A stretch of 64,000 bases of DNA from Thiohalophilus sp046483665 (GCF_046483665.1 NZ_JAWOCR010000004.1:1-64000), one strand, 5' to 3'; counted from the stretch's first letter, positions 1 to 11,300 are shown. The notes: generated from the sequence alone by a model not told the origin. A program made the numbers and translations.

Positions 1-1829
1 CGATCGACAAGAGATTGCTGGTAGGCGGCATCCACTGCTTCACGCTCATCCGGATGAACAAGCTCAAGAAACGTCCCATAATCGGGAGAGTAATGTGCTT
101 TATCAAGTTCAAAAATAGCGTATATCGTGTCTGACCAGATTAGTCGACCAGTGCGCAGGTCAAGCTCCCAGTTACCGATCTTCGCGATCTCCTGGGCCTG
201 GGACAGGCGTTTTTCACTTTCCCGCAGTGCATTTTCTGCCTCCACACGGTCAGTAATATCCGTAATGACGGCAATCAGGCCGGTTAGCTCGCCCCGCAAG
301 TCATACCTGTAGTCCCAATCGACACTGACCGTGATTAAACTGCCGCTCCGAGTAATGTTTTGACTTACAAACGGTTCGGGTTGCAGCCTCAACTCAATCA
401 GCCTGTGCAGGTATTCCTGGAAACCTTGCTGTTGCGAAGGAACCAGGAACTCCCAGATCTTACGTCCCACGAGAGTCCCGGATTCGTAACCGAGCATGTT
501 TGCATGTGCCGGGTTGGAGTAGATAATGGTTCCGGAAAGGTCCGTCTCCTGGATACCGTGCGGAATGGTTTCCAGTAAAATATTAAGATGTTCTTTTTGT
601 TCGAATTGTTGTTGTTCGAGCAGTCTTCGCTCGGTGACGTCCTGACCAATCGCCAGCAGTGAAACAAGATCACCCTGTTCATCACGAATCGCCTGATCAT
701 ACCATTCGACTTCGATCTCGGCACCGTCACGTCGCAGTATCGGATTAATATTGCCCCGTGTCGGTTCATCATGCGTTGCCGTCTGGAACAGCGAGCGAAT
801 CTGCGCACGGTTTCGCTCGGGCACAAACCGGGAAAACCACTCTTTACCTTTTATTTCATCAAGCGAGTAACCGGTAAGATTTTCGAACCACGGGTTAACA
901 TAGGTTATGTAACCTGCCTCATCCAGCATTAATATGATAATCGGCGCTGTATTGAGAACGTTATTGGAATAGTCACGCTGTTGCTGCAAGGTACGGGTCA
1001 GTTTGGCCAGATGCGCAGTCAATACACCCAGTTCATCCAGTGAATGCGGTTCAAGTTGAGCGGGCTGGTCTATATCCCGGCTTTCACCTTCAACATAATG
1101 GTTCAGTGGAGACAGGCCCTGGTGAATGCTCCGCCAGGCCAGCCAGGTGCCACCGATAGCCAGCAAAACCAGTGAAACCCACACGACCAGAGTTTCAAGC
1201 TCAAAATAACCCGTGCGGTTATAAAAGTAGCCGATCAGCAGGCTGTCAATCAGTAAGGGAGTGACAATCCCCAGCATCAACAATTTTACCCACAACGGGG
1301 TGGCGTTGACATAAATACCGCGTGGACCAAGGTACAGTCCCAGGCGGTCAATGAAATAAAAAAATATCGGGAACGAGGAAAGCAACGCCACCGGCACTAC
1401 CCCGAACTGATGGATGAGGTAATCACGCAATACATAATCTGCATACCCCATTCTCTCCAGCGACCAGTCCGCGCTCAACACGCCGAACATGGAATACACC
1501 GTGACTGTCAATAGCAGGTACCAGGGCAACCGGGAAAAGATTCGTCTTGTCTCCTCAATGGCCCTGTGTGGTGGCAAATGCGGCAAACGGGTCAGCGTGC
1601 GGTAGAACCGAGGGATTAATAACAGGATGCCAGCGAGGACTGTAGCGACATAAATGCTGCTGATGTTGGTGAAGATTAAATAGAACTCCGGCAGGGGATA
1701 GAATCCGGCAAATGCCATCAGGCTGCCGCCGATGAAAGGCGGTAAAAAGACAACCAGCATCGCTGTGATATACAGTGTTCGACGCAACTGCTGCTCGCTC
1801 AAGCCCTGACATTCTCTCTGCGGCATCAT
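1..1829 (-). CDS. Membrane-bound multi-PAS sensor protein (3' end outside window)
   Basis: The frame runs from an ATG at 1829 off the window start, giving about 609 N-terminal residues. The first ~235 residues hold about six hydrophobic helices (near 20-43, 52-74, 101-120, 140-161, 178-202, 211-232), a polytopic sensor domain I do not recognise. A HAMP-like linker follows, then PAS domains at about 290-405 and 415-535, each closing with a PAC-type motif (GQDVTERR, ITDITDR), and a third PAS starting near 550. The ATG overlaps the stop of the upstream kinase gene in an ATGA arrangement, so it is probably translationally coupled. The output domain lies beyond the window; histidine kinase, GGDEF or EAL are all possible. 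It is probably the last or penultimate gene of the signalling operon. Confidence 0.85.
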   Translation of the reverse strand, partial: MMPQRECQGLSEQQLRRTLYITAMLVVFLPPFIGGSLMAFAGFYPLPEFYLIFTNISSIYVATVLAGILLLIPRFYRTLTRLPHLPPHRAIEETRRIFSRLPWYLLLTVTVYSMFGVLSADWSLERMGYADYVLRDYLIHQFGVVPVALLSSFPIFFYFIDRLGLYLGPRGIYVNATPLWVKLLMLGIVTPLLIDSLLIGYFYNRTGYFELETLVVWVSLVLLAIGGTWLAWRSIHQGLSPLNHYVEGESRDIDQPAQLEPHSLDELGVLTAHLAKLTRTLQQQRDYSNNVLNTAPIIILMLDEAGYITYVNPWFENLTGYSLDEIKGKEWFSRFVPERNRAQIRSLFQTATHDEPTRGNINPILRRDGAEIEVEWYDQAIRDEQGDLVSLLAIGQDVTERRLLEQQQFEQKEHLNILLETIPHGIQETDLSGTIIYSNPAHANMLGYESGTLVGRKIWEFLVPSQQQGFQEYLHRLIELRLQPEPFVSQNITRSGSLITVSVDWDYRYDLRGELTGLIAVITDITDRVEAENALRESEKRLSQAQEIAKIGNWELDLRTGRLIWSDTIYAIFELDKAHYSPDYGTFLELVHPDEREAVDAAYQQSLVD

Positions 1830-4800
1830 TTTTTATCCTGGCCTTCAGCAGCGTCGGCCAGTATATGGTCAAGCGCATTATTGAACTGGACAATATCCAG
1901 TGGTTTGGTCAGATAATAGGCAAATCCGGCCTGTTTACCGTACTCAATGTCGCGTGGCATCGCATTGGCGGTGATCGCGATGACCGGGATATTCCGGGTT
2001 CTGGACTCGCTCTGCAGAACATTCAGCACTTCATAACCGTCCATGCCCGGCAAGTTGATATCCAGCAAGATCAGTTCAGGTTGTCGTGCCATGGCCAGTT
2101 CGATTCCCAGATCTGGGGTATGCGCGGTCAGTAAATCGACATGTTTACGCCGACGAAGTAAACGGGACACCAGCTTGAGGTTGGCGGGGTTATCCTCGAT
2201 ATATAAAATGGTATTCTGATTCTCCGGCTGGTCAGTGCTTGCCGGGTTTGCAATTTCATTGTTTGTATCGTCATTAACCGGGTTAAAAGTATCACCCGGC
2301 AAAGTTACAACAGGGAGTTCGATGCAGAAGGTACTGCCGACACCCTCTTTACTCTGCACATCCACCCTGCCCCCCATCATCTCGACCAGCCGGCGAGTCA
2401 GCGCCAGACCGATACCGGTTCCTTCGATGTTACTATTTTCCGCATCAAGTCGGCTGAAAGGCTGAAATAGCTGTTCCAGTTTGTTCCGGGCGATACCCCA
2501 TCCCGTATCAGTAATGGCAATACGAAGATAATCCTTATCCGTTGACTGTATCTCGATCCGGACAGTTCCCGCTTCGCGATTGTATTTTATAGCATTGGAT
2601 AAAAGATTGAGCAGCGCCTGTTTCAGGCGGGTACGATCTGCTCTTACGAGGATTCCGGCCAGTCCCCGGTGGGTGATATTTATTTGCTTTTGATCCGCCA
2701 GGGTACTGATCAGCGTCACACACTCCTCGACAACAGGGCAAACTTCCACGGCTTCGAGCGATAAATCGATTTTCCCGGATTCGACTTTGGCCAGATCCAG
2801 AACCTCGTTGATCAGTTCAAGCAGATGCTCGCCGGCCTTGAGAATTTCACTGACATTTTCTTTTTGATCCGCCCTCAACTCGTCGTCATAGTCGAGCAAC
2901 TGGCTGAAACCGATAATGGCATTCATCGGGGTTCGCAACTCGTGGCTCATGCTGGAGAGAAAATCCGATTTGGCCTTGTTTGCCCTTTCCGCTTCCTCGG
3001 TCGCGGCGATCAGAGACTCTCTGATCTGGACTTCACTGGTAATATCCTGAACAGTGCCGGTCAGTCGTACCAGCTTGCCGTTATCATCGGTTTCAGCCTG
3101 GGCCAGTTCGTGCACATGTCGAACGGAACCGTCCTTGCGAATAATGCGGTGAACCACATCATGATGGCCGGTCTCTGTGGCCTGTTTTTCACTGGCATGA
3201 ACCTTGTCGAGGTCATCGGGATGTACGAAAGAATGAAAAGCCTCAACGCTGGGGACGAAGCTGCCCGGCTCGTAACCGAAGATGCGATAGATTTCATCGG
3301 ACCATATTAAATCACCCGTCACCAGATCCGCGCTCCAGTTGCCCAGCGATGCCAGAGCTTGTGCTTCCACCAGCTGGTGTTCCCGTTCGGCCAGAACCAT
3401 TTCGGCGCGCTTGCGATCGTCGATGTCCTGCACCACGCCGATCATCTGCAGCGGCTTGCCCTCGGCATCGCGCACCACCGCGCCGCGTTCCAGTAGCCAG
3501 CGTTCTGTGCCGTCGGGCCAGATCACGCGGTGTTCGATGTCGTAGGGTTTGTCGTACTCAATACAGGCGCTGACCGCCCCGGTCACTGCCTGACGATCGT
3601 CCGGATGTACGGCAGCCAGGAAATTATCGTAGGACGTTTCCAGATCCCCCTCGGGGTAACCGAACAGCGGCGCGATGCGCTCGGTCCAGAACAGATCGCC
3701 GGTGACAATATTCCACTCCCAGGTGCCGATATTGGCGTAGATCTGACCACGGCGCAGGCGTTCCCTGGCCGAGTCCGCGGCCTGCTCGGCCAGCTTGCGC
3801 TCGGTGATATTGACGTGACTTATCACAACGCCACCGCCGCCCGACAATGGCATTACCGTCATTTCGAACCAGCGGGGCTTGTCCGGGGAGGGACAGGGAT
3901 ATTCGTGCCGGAAACTGGGGACCTGTCCGCTCATAACTGCATTGATACCGGTCGTCGCCACATCCTCAACGTCGTGGCTATCCGACGCGGCAGGCTGGCG
4001 GCAGACGGCCAGATAATTGGTGCCGATATCGGTGTTCGGGACCGGAGCGCCGGCCTGTTCGGCGTTCTGAATCGCAAAGCGTCGCCAGGGTTCATTAACC
4101 GCCACGATAATGCCGTCGCGGTTCAGTACCGCGATGTTTGCGGATACCGAATCCAGCACGTCCTGCGTGAAGCGGTGCTGTCGTTGAACTTCTCGCTCGC
4201 TCGCTGCACGCAGCAGTGCGCTGCCCATCTGGCCGGCCAGCAGACGCAGCAGATCGAGTGCCGGGGCGTCCCAGTCACGGGCCATGCTGACCTGATCGAA
4301 GCCGATAAAGCCCTGGGTTACGTCGCCCCGCCGGATGGGGAAGCCACACAGGGCGCGGATGTCCAGAGACTGGAACATTGTCTTCTCCGCCGCGGCTTCG
4401 GATGGCAGCGCGGCCACGTCGGAAACGATGACCGGCTGGTTGCCGAGAATCTGCGCCCACCACCAGGGGGCAGACTCCACGGGAATATCCTGCAAAATGT
4501 CTTTCTGCGGGGCGATGCCGGGGGCGGACCATTCGTGGCTGTTGCTCATGCGTGTGGCGTTGTCGTTGAGCAGGAACAGGTAGGCGCGGTCGACGCCCAG
4601 ATGCTCGCCCGCCTGGCGCAGGGCCTGTTCGATGGCGGCGTCCATGGTTTCAGCATCCGCTGCCAGCAATCCGGCTGCAGCCTTACCCACCACGCCTCGC
4701 ATGGCATTTTGCGCGCGCTGCAGGGCTTCGGCGGCCTTGACGTGAGTAATATCAGTACGTATGGAGACGTACTGATAAGGTTTGCCCCTTTCATCCAGAA

Positions 4801-6268
4801 AAGGGGTAATGGTCGAGGCTACCCAGTACAGCTTGCCGTCCTTGCGTCGGTTACAGATATCGCCCTGCCATACCTCGCCCCGGGCAATCGTGCGCCACAG
4901 GTCACGATAGAACTCAGGCGGATGTTCGTCGGACTTCACAACGTGATGGTTTTGCCCGAGCAGTTCCTCGGGGCGGTAGCCACTGATCGCGCAAAACTGG
5001 TCATTGACCCGAATAATCTCCCCTTTGGCGTTGGTTACACTGACGATGGCGTGGTGGTCCAGGGCACGGTGTTCGCGTTCGCGTTCATAGAGGGAAATTT
5101 CCAGGCGCCGCTGGATAGCCCGGTTTTGCCGGGCACGCCGGGCGCGGGAACTGACGGCCGAAACAAAGTGTTCGGGATCAATCGGTTTGACCAGAAAATC
5201 ATCCCCGCCCAGGCTCAACGCCCGCAACTGGCGACTCAGATCCTTCTCCGAGGAGAGAAACAAAATGGGGGTCTGCAGCAGTGCATCACGTTCGCGAATG
5301 ACCGCGGCCAGTTCCGGTCCCGAGGCATGGGGCATGTAGACATCCAGGACAATCACATCAGGCACAAAGTCATTCAGGACATCCAGGACCTGCAGGGGAT
5401 TGGACAGTGAACGCACGTCCATTCCGGCACTGGTCAGGACCCCGGTTTCGGCCTCCAGCATGATCTCGTCATCATCGACCATTAAGACACGGAATTTTTC
5501 CGATGGCTGACGGCCTGTGACCGCATCCAGGATATCAATCAGAGCCGACATATCGTAAGGTTTGGACAGGTAACGACAGGCCCCGGCGCGAAAGGCTTCC
5601 AGCCGCGCCTCCAGATCGTCACGCACCGAGGCCACGATCACCGGTAGCCGGGATTCAGATGTCACACCCAGTTCGGCGATGAGTTCCGTGCCGCCATCCT
5701 TGTTGTCGGGAAAGATAAGATCCATCACCACCGCGGCCGGCGGTTCATCCGCATCGTCTTTGGGCCGATCGCGAAACGCCCGGGGCGAGCTGAACCGTTC
5801 AGTGCGAAAGCCTTCTTCCCGCAGTCGTTCTTCAAGCTGCCTGGCCTGTTCCGGGTCATCCTCGACAATGTGGATAAGGGGAACGGAATTATTGCGTGTC
5901 GGGTAAGTCGGGGCACGCAGAATATCGCCCCCGGATTTTTTCACGATCGCCACCAGATCCGACAGACGCTCGATTGCAGTGTCAATGCTCGTCCATTGCT
6001 GTTCAGTGGGCGTGGTGTGCTGAAAATCGGCCAGTTGCGCCTCCAGGCTCTGCGCGGCATGAGCGAGAGACATCAGACCATACGTCCCGGCAGCCCCGTG
6101 GAGGTTGTGGACGAGTATATGCAGTTCGGCGCATCCCGGGGATGCGTCCGGGTCAGTTTTCAATGTTTGTGCCAGATCGCGAATCGCCTGGATGCGCTGA
6201 TCCAGTTTGGCCAAAAAAGCCAGCTGCATTTTTTCGCGTTTCTTTTTACGTTTGTCACTCAGCGCCAT
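1826..6268 (-). CDS. Giant hybrid histidine kinase, Hpt-REC-REC-PAS-GAF-PAS3-HisKA-HATPase-REC
   Basis: 1480 residues with no membrane segment, so a cytoplasmic sensor. In order: an Hpt domain with phospho-His in HNLHGAAG (H54); two receivers (~130-250 and 258-375, with VEDD/VDDD acid pockets and SKP/VKP lysines); PAS (~400-510); GAF (~520-690); three PAS (~700-820, 840-955, 970-1080); HisKA with SHELRTP (H1109); a HATPase with N box and GTGIGLA; and a C-terminal receiver (~1350-1470). Carrying Hpt and three receivers on one chain allows internal and inter-protein phosphotransfer. The Hpt-REC-REC block is a clear paralogue of that in the diguanylate cyclase gene just upstream, 23 bp away. Ligands and partners are unknown. 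Confidence 0.93.
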   Translation of the reverse strand: MALSDKRKKKREKMQLAFLAKLDQRIQAIRDLAQTLKTDPDASPGCAELHILVHNLHGAAGTYGLMSLAHAAQSLEAQLADFQHTTPTEQQWTSIDTAIERLSDLVAIVKKSGGDILRAPTYPTRNNSVPLIHIVEDDPEQARQLEERLREEGFRTERFSSPRAFRDRPKDDADEPPAAVVMDLIFPDNKDGGTELIAELGVTSESRLPVIVASVRDDLEARLEAFRAGACRYLSKPYDMSALIDILDAVTGRQPSEKFRVLMVDDDEIMLEAETGVLTSAGMDVRSLSNPLQVLDVLNDFVPDVIVLDVYMPHASGPELAAVIRERDALLQTPILFLSSEKDLSRQLRALSLGGDDFLVKPIDPEHFVSAVSSRARRARQNRAIQRRLEISLYEREREHRALDHHAIVSVTNAKGEIIRVNDQFCAISGYRPEELLGQNHHVVKSDEHPPEFYRDLWRTIARGEVWQGDICNRRKDGKLYWVASTITPFLDERGKPYQYVSIRTDITHVKAAEALQRAQNAMRGVVGKAAAGLLAADAETMDAAIEQALRQAGEHLGVDRAYLFLLNDNATRMSNSHEWSAPGIAPQKDILQDIPVESAPWWWAQILGNQPVIVSDVAALPSEAAAEKTMFQSLDIRALCGFPIRRGDVTQGFIGFDQVSMARDWDAPALDLLRLLAGQMGSALLRAASEREVQRQHRFTQDVLDSVSANIAVLNRDGIIVAVNEPWRRFAIQNAEQAGAPVPNTDIGTNYLAVCRQPAASDSHDVEDVATTGINAVMSGQVPSFRHEYPCPSPDKPRWFEMTVMPLSGGGGVVISHVNITERKLAEQAADSARERLRRGQIYANIGTWEWNIVTGDLFWTERIAPLFGYPEGDLETSYDNFLAAVHPDDRQAVTGAVSACIEYDKPYDIEHRVIWPDGTERWLLERGAVVRDAEGKPLQMIGVVQDIDDRKRAEMVLAEREHQLVEAQALASLGNWSADLVTGDLIWSDEIYRIFGYEPGSFVPSVEAFHSFVHPDDLDKVHASEKQATETGHHDVVHRIIRKDGSVRHVHELAQAETDDNGKLVRLTGTVQDITSEVQIRESLIAATEEAERANKAKSDFLSSMSHELRTPMNAIIGFSQLLDYDDELRADQKENVSEILKAGEHLLELINEVLDLAKVESGKIDLSLEAVEVCPVVEECVTLISTLADQKQINITHRGLAGILVRADRTRLKQALLNLLSNAIKYNREAGTVRIEIQSTDKDYLRIAITDTGWGIARNKLEQLFQPFSRLDAENSNIEGTGIGLALTRRLVEMMGGRVDVQSKEGVGSTFCIELPVVTLPGDTFNPVNDDTNNEIANPASTDQPENQNTILYIEDNPANLKLVSRLLRRRKHVDLLTAHTPDLGIELAMARQPELILLDINLPGMDGYEVLNVLQSESRTRNIPVIAITANAMPRDIEYGKQAGFAYYLTKPLDIVQFNNALDHILADAAEGQDKK

Positions 6269-6291
6269 AATGTCAGCCTTTCAGTACAGCA

Positions 6292-7941
6292 TTATCCTGA
6301 TTTCATAATGACCTGGTTACGGCCAGTCTGTTTGGCCTCATACAGAGCCTCGTCAGCCGCGGCGATCAACGCATCGGCATCGTGGCGGGCTTCAAGTCCG
6401 GCAATGCCTCCGCTAAGGGCGACATGGAACGAGGCCTCGTCATGCGTAAACACGATCCCGGAAAATTGATCGCGGATATTGTCTATCAGGTCCCGGGCAT
6501 CCGTTATGCTCGTATCAGGCAGGATCACCGCGAACTCCTCTCCGCCGTAGCGGGCGATAATATCTGTGTTGCGCAAACGCTGTTTAAGTAACCAGGCGAT
6601 AGTCTTGATGACCCGGTCACCAGTGGGGTGACCGAAACGATCATTAATTTGCTTGAAGTGATCGATATCGATCATGACAACCGTCAGTTGACTGTGGCGG
6701 CGCGTGGCGAGTGAAACTTCCCGCTCCAGCGCCAGCTTGAAATTAATGTGATTCAACAGGCCGGTCATGCCGTCCCGGACCATCAGGTTCTTCAGTGTTC
6801 GAAAGCGCGCGGCACGGATGGAGACGGCCTCGACGAGGTGAGCATCACTGATCGGTTTTTGCAAAAATTCATCACCGCCCAGACGCAGAGCATCAAGCTG
6901 TTGCTTTACCCCGGTTTCGGTGGAAAGAAAAATAATAGGCAGTCCCTGGTAGATGGGCTGCTGGCGAATAATCTGGGCCGCTTCAATACCGGTGCACCCG
7001 GGCATGTACAGGTCCATCAATATAATATCCGGCTTTTCCTCGGGCAACACCTCGAGCAACTGTGCCGGATCATTGAGTTCGAATGTCTCCATATCCGCTT
7101 CCCGTAACACCGTGGCGTAATGGCCGGCAAGCAAGGGATCGTCGTCGACGATTAGAATCCGGTAAGGATCATAGTGTTGCCTTTCCAGTAACTGTTCGAG
7201 TGTTTCAACCAGCTGGGTCAGATCAAGTGGTTTGGTGAAGTAGGCGTCGGCGCCGGCACGCAGCGCGGCCAGGCGAGCCTGCCAGTCAGCGCGCCGTGAA
7301 ATAAAAATCAGCGGCGCATGGACAGCCCCGGCTGACTGAAGTCGGGGTGCGATTTCGGTTCCATGCAAGTCACCCTCTGGCAGGACGATATCGATGATCA
7401 GGGCATCGGCGGGCTGATGTTGATGCGCCGCCAGAATGGCCTCGTCGCTGTCGAAGGGACAGGCCTGGTAACCGAACAAGGCAAGCTGGTTGCTCAGCTC
7501 GCTGGCCAGTTCGGTATCATCTTCCAGTATATACACCAGGGGCTGATCCCCGGCCTTCCCGGTGGACATATACCCGGGTATGCGATTCGAGGAATAGTCT
7601 GAATCGGCGCCCCGGGCGGCCAGGTTACGGAGTTCCTCCAGGGCGGTGCTAATCTGTTCGATGAAACGATCATCCGGATGGTGCCCTTCGGTAAACTCCA
7701 GCAATATCTGTTCGATCTCACGCGCGCATACCCCCAGCCCCGTATAGCCGAAAGTGCCGGCGGCGCCGGCCAGGCTGTGCACCTGGCGATAGAAGGGGTG
7801 CTCGAGGCCGAGTGAGCCGGGCCGGTGGGACACCGCCTGCCAGCTCAGGTCGATTTCCTCGACCCGCTCTGTCAGTTTCGCGGAAAATTTTTCCTGCAGG
7901 GCGCGGCGTTTGGCCTGTTTGGCGGCCTGTTTATCAGTCAT
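6292..7941 (-). CDS. Hpt-REC-REC-GGDEF diguanylate cyclase
   Basis: 549 residues from the ATG at 7941; a longer frame exists, but this start begins the Hpt helix and overlaps the upstream CheY gene by 8 bp. Domains: Hpt (H55 in HSLAGAAG), receiver (~130-250), receiver (~255-375), GGDEF (~400-549). The catalytic GGEEF is intact at 466-470 and is preceded by an RxxD inhibitory site (RNTD), so the enzyme should make cyclic di-GMP from GTP and be product-inhibited. PleD-type cyclases also carry two receivers, but the extra N-terminal Hpt is not standard for them. Input is probably phosphate from the kinases of the same operon. Confidence 0.94.
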   Translation of the reverse strand: MTDKQAAKQAKRRALQEKFSAKLTERVEEIDLSWQAVSHRPGSLGLEHPFYRQVHSLAGAAGTFGYTGLGVCAREIEQILLEFTEGHHPDDRFIEQISTALEELRNLAARGADSDYSSNRIPGYMSTGKAGDQPLVYILEDDTELASELSNQLALFGYQACPFDSDEAILAAHQHQPADALIIDIVLPEGDLHGTEIAPRLQSAGAVHAPLIFISRRADWQARLAALRAGADAYFTKPLDLTQLVETLEQLLERQHYDPYRILIVDDDPLLAGHYATVLREADMETFELNDPAQLLEVLPEEKPDIILMDLYMPGCTGIEAAQIIRQQPIYQGLPIIFLSTETGVKQQLDALRLGGDEFLQKPISDAHLVEAVSIRAARFRTLKNLMVRDGMTGLLNHINFKLALEREVSLATRRHSQLTVVMIDIDHFKQINDRFGHPTGDRVIKTIAWLLKQRLRNTDIIARYGGEEFAVILPDTSITDARDLIDNIRDQFSGIVFTHDEASFHVALSGGIAGLEARHDADALIAAADEALYEAKQTGRNQVIMKSG

Positions 7942-8317
7942 TGGCGCTCTCAAGCAATTCACGAATCTGGTCGGGCAACTCCATGGCATCGAAAGGTTTT
8001 TTAATTACCCCGATAGCCCCCATTGCTTTGTATTTCTCTACTTCAGTTTGCTGGACTTTCGCTGTCATGAAAATTACCGGCACATCCGCCAGGTGCGGCA
8101 TCTCACGCAGCTTTTGCGCCGTACTCACGCCGTCCATGCCCGGCATCATCACATCCAGAAGTATCAGATCAGGATGGACACCCGCCGCTTTTTCAAGCGC
8201 ATCCTGACCCGAAACACACTGAATCAGCTCAAACCCTTCATCTTCGAGCGCAAACTCGGTCATTTCACGAATATCATCTTCATCTTCGACATAAAGAACG
8301 GTCACAGTATCATTCAT
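7934..8317 (-). CDS. Single-domain CheY-like response regulator
   Basis: 127 residues forming one receiver: acidic pocket VEDEDD at 10-15, phospho-acceptor D55 in LLDVMMPG, conserved Thr in FMTAK and Lys in KKPF (K107). There is no output domain, so it acts by protein contact or as a phosphate shuttle or sink between kinases and the Hpt proteins. Its ATG overlaps the stop of the upstream kinase (ATGA at 8314-8317) and its own stop overlaps the start of the diguanylate cyclase. The placement between a hybrid kinase and two Hpt proteins suggests a phosphorelay intermediate (inference). Confidence 0.94.
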   Translation of the reverse strand: MNDTVTVLYVEDEDDIREMTEFALEDEGFELIQCVSGQDALEKAAGVHPDLILLDVMMPGMDGVSTAQKLREMPHLADVPVIFMTAKVQQTEVEKYKAMGAIGVIKKPFDAMELPDQIRELLESAND

Positions 8318-11300
8318 GGGTTATGCCTTTTGAGGTGGGTTTGAATAGTCGAAAGCAGGATATCATTGCTGACCAGACTTTTGGTCAATGCAGTGTTGAC
8401 TCGCTGGCTGAGCTCGCTGGAGGGCATCGAAGCGGAAAAGATCAGCACAGGACAACAGCGCTTGATTTGATCGAGCAGTTCCACTCCGGAACCATCGCCC
8501 AGCCCGAGATCAAGGATAACCAGATCATAGTCACGCTCGACCAGTCGCTGACGGGCTTCCTGGATACTGGTGGCATAGCTGTAATCGGCTATCTCCTCGG
8601 TCAACTGCTGTACCAGCGCAATGATGTCCCTGTCGTCTTCGACATGCAGGATATGCGGACGCGCCTTTTGATTTAGCATTTTATGAATAGCCCGTTTAAG
8701 ACGCGTCGGATCGACCGGCTTTTGTATCCAGTCGACAATGGTCGCCACATCGCCGCTAAACGACTTCTCGCCGTCGTCGGCTCGTCCGGACACCACTAAC
8801 ACGGGTAATTGCTCAGTGGCCGGATCGGTGCGCAGCTCCTCAAGAAAGGCCATCCCATCCCCATCGGGCAGGGTCAGATCCAGCAGCATCAGGCGATAGC
8901 GATGACTTGCCAGCAGGGATCGGGCCTGCGCGATAGTCCCGGCAATATCGCAACTCACGTCTTCGCCACGTAACATTTCCCGGAGAATTTCGGCCACGTC
9001 GGGATTGTCTTCACAAATCAGCGCGTGTGTCGCTGTTGGTACTTCCGCGGGCAGTGTGTGAGGGGCGGCCGCCATCGGGAGGTCAAAATAGAATTGCGTG
9101 CCTTTATTCGCCTCGCTTGTATAAGCTATAAGACCGCCGTGGCGTTCGATGATGGCCTGGCTGATACTCAGACCCAGCCCGGTCCCGCCTTTTTCGCGCG
9201 TATCCGAGCTGTCTGCCTGGGCAAATCGCTGGAATATGCGGGCGCGAAATTCATCAGGTACCCCCTGTCCCTCATCCGTAACCGCCACCCGGTAGTCGTT
9301 TGCCTGCACTTCGACGGTAATTTTTACCGGTGCGCCGGTCGGTGAATATTTCACGGCATTGGAAATCAGGTTGGCGAAAACCTGCAGCAGCCGGTGTTCG
9401 TCGCCCTGAACCCGGGCATCGCTGAGCGGGGTTGCCAGTGATAAACTGACAGCATGCTCACGGGCATAACCTTCATTATCTTCGATGGCTCGCCGGGCCA
9501 GCTGAACCAGATCAATAAGTCTGAAATTGAATTCCATCCGGCCAGACTCGATCTTTTCCAGGTCGAGAATATCGTTAATCAGGAGCGTCAGGCGCTCACT
9601 GTTACGCTCGGCCATCTCCAGCATGCGTTTGGGTTTACCCTCGAGTAAGTCGGCGGACTTGCCGAGTACCAGGTTCAGGGCCCCGCGGATCGACGTGAGC
9701 GGGGTGCGCAACTCATGCGAGACCGTCGAGATAAATTCATTCTTCATCCGTTCCAGACGTTTGCGTTCGGTAATATCGCGCACGATGCCCACATACATGG
9801 GATGTCCCTGATAGGAGAGCTGCGATACGGCCAGATCCATGGGGAACAGACTGCCATCCTTGCGCCGGCCTTCGACTTCCCGTCCGATTCCGATAATGCG
9901 GGCCTGCCGTGTCTTCCTGTAATTTTGTAAATATCCATCATGCGCATCATGATAGGGATTGGGCATTAACATATTGACATTCTGGCCCACAACCTCATCA
10001 AGCGTATAACCGAAAATCGCTTCAGCGGCGGGATTAAAAGACTCGATCGCCCCGTATTCATTAATGGTGATCATTCCATCCATTATGTTTTCAAAAATGG
10101 CCGTGGTGCGTTCGGCCTGACCTCTGAGCTCGGCCTGTATTCGCCGCCGCTCAGTGATATCGCGCACGATGGCGACGAAACGCGCGGTCTCGTTTTCCGG
10201 CGCCACGTATTGCATGAATATCTCCACCGGAATTCGCTGGCCCTGCTTGTGCTGGTGGACGGTCTCGAAGGTCAGCGATGCCTGTTCGCCAGATAATAGT
10301 GGCGCGATCAGTTCACGGAATTGTAACTCGTTAATCTCCGGCTTGATGTCATAGGAATGCATGCGCAGAATTTCATCCTGCGAATAACCAACCTGTCGTA
10401 ACGCACCTTCATTAACATAAGTAAAGTTCAGATCGTCGGCCTTGAATATAAAGACACAATCCAGAGTTTGATCCAGCGTGCTTTTGAATTGCTGCAACTC
10501 CATCGCGGCCTGTTTGGCCGTAGTTATATCTGTTTCGATTGCAATAAACCCCTGCAATTCTCCCTTCTCGTCATACAACGGGTTGGAATGGATATGTACC
10601 CAGTAAGATTTCCCCTGTTTGGTATAGTTAACAATGTCGACATCAAAGCCCCGCAAACGTTGCAGCTCGCCTGCAATCTTTTTAACCGTAGCCGGGTCGG
10701 TTTTCGGACCCTGGAGCAGGTCACCGGGTTTTTGACCCAGCATATCCGCCAGAGTGTACCCGCTGATACGAGTGAAGCCTTCATTAATCCACTCCACGCG
10801 TCCTGATGTATCCGTTATTATTACCCCGTTGGTCGTTTCACTCGCCACACCGGACAGTCGCGTCAGGGGCCGCGATAGCCAATTACTGAGCAATCGCGAA
10901 ACCAGAATACCGAAACCGACCAGAATCGTTAAAAAGACAAACAGCGTTGCAATTTCTTTTTCCACTTTGGCGACAAGGTGGGCAGCCGGATATTCCACGA
11001 CCAGTGCATCGACAGCGCCCTTATCAATTTCAGCCTCAACCCGGTAGCGCCCTGCTTTCCAGCGCTGCATAGCGGCCATGCGCCCATTCGGTGACCAGTG
11101 TATAAGCCCGTCATCAAGTCTATGCATTTCGCCCGGAGCTTCTTGTTGTTCAATCACTTTTCCCTGGCTGGCAATAACCTCATCGGCGCCCAGTAATGCC
11201 ATACTGATGTTCGGGCCGGATTCAGCTTTTTCCAGAATATCCTGCCATTGTTCTGTATTTGCCCGGGTATTTCTTTCAATCACGGCCGACAGGCCAGTCA

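Noticed and set aside
3530..5410. 626-codon open frame on the plus strand opposite the giant kinase
   Set aside because: It is antisense to a gene with clear domains throughout, and its protein has no recognisable motif. GC-biased codon use on one strand often opens the opposite strand.
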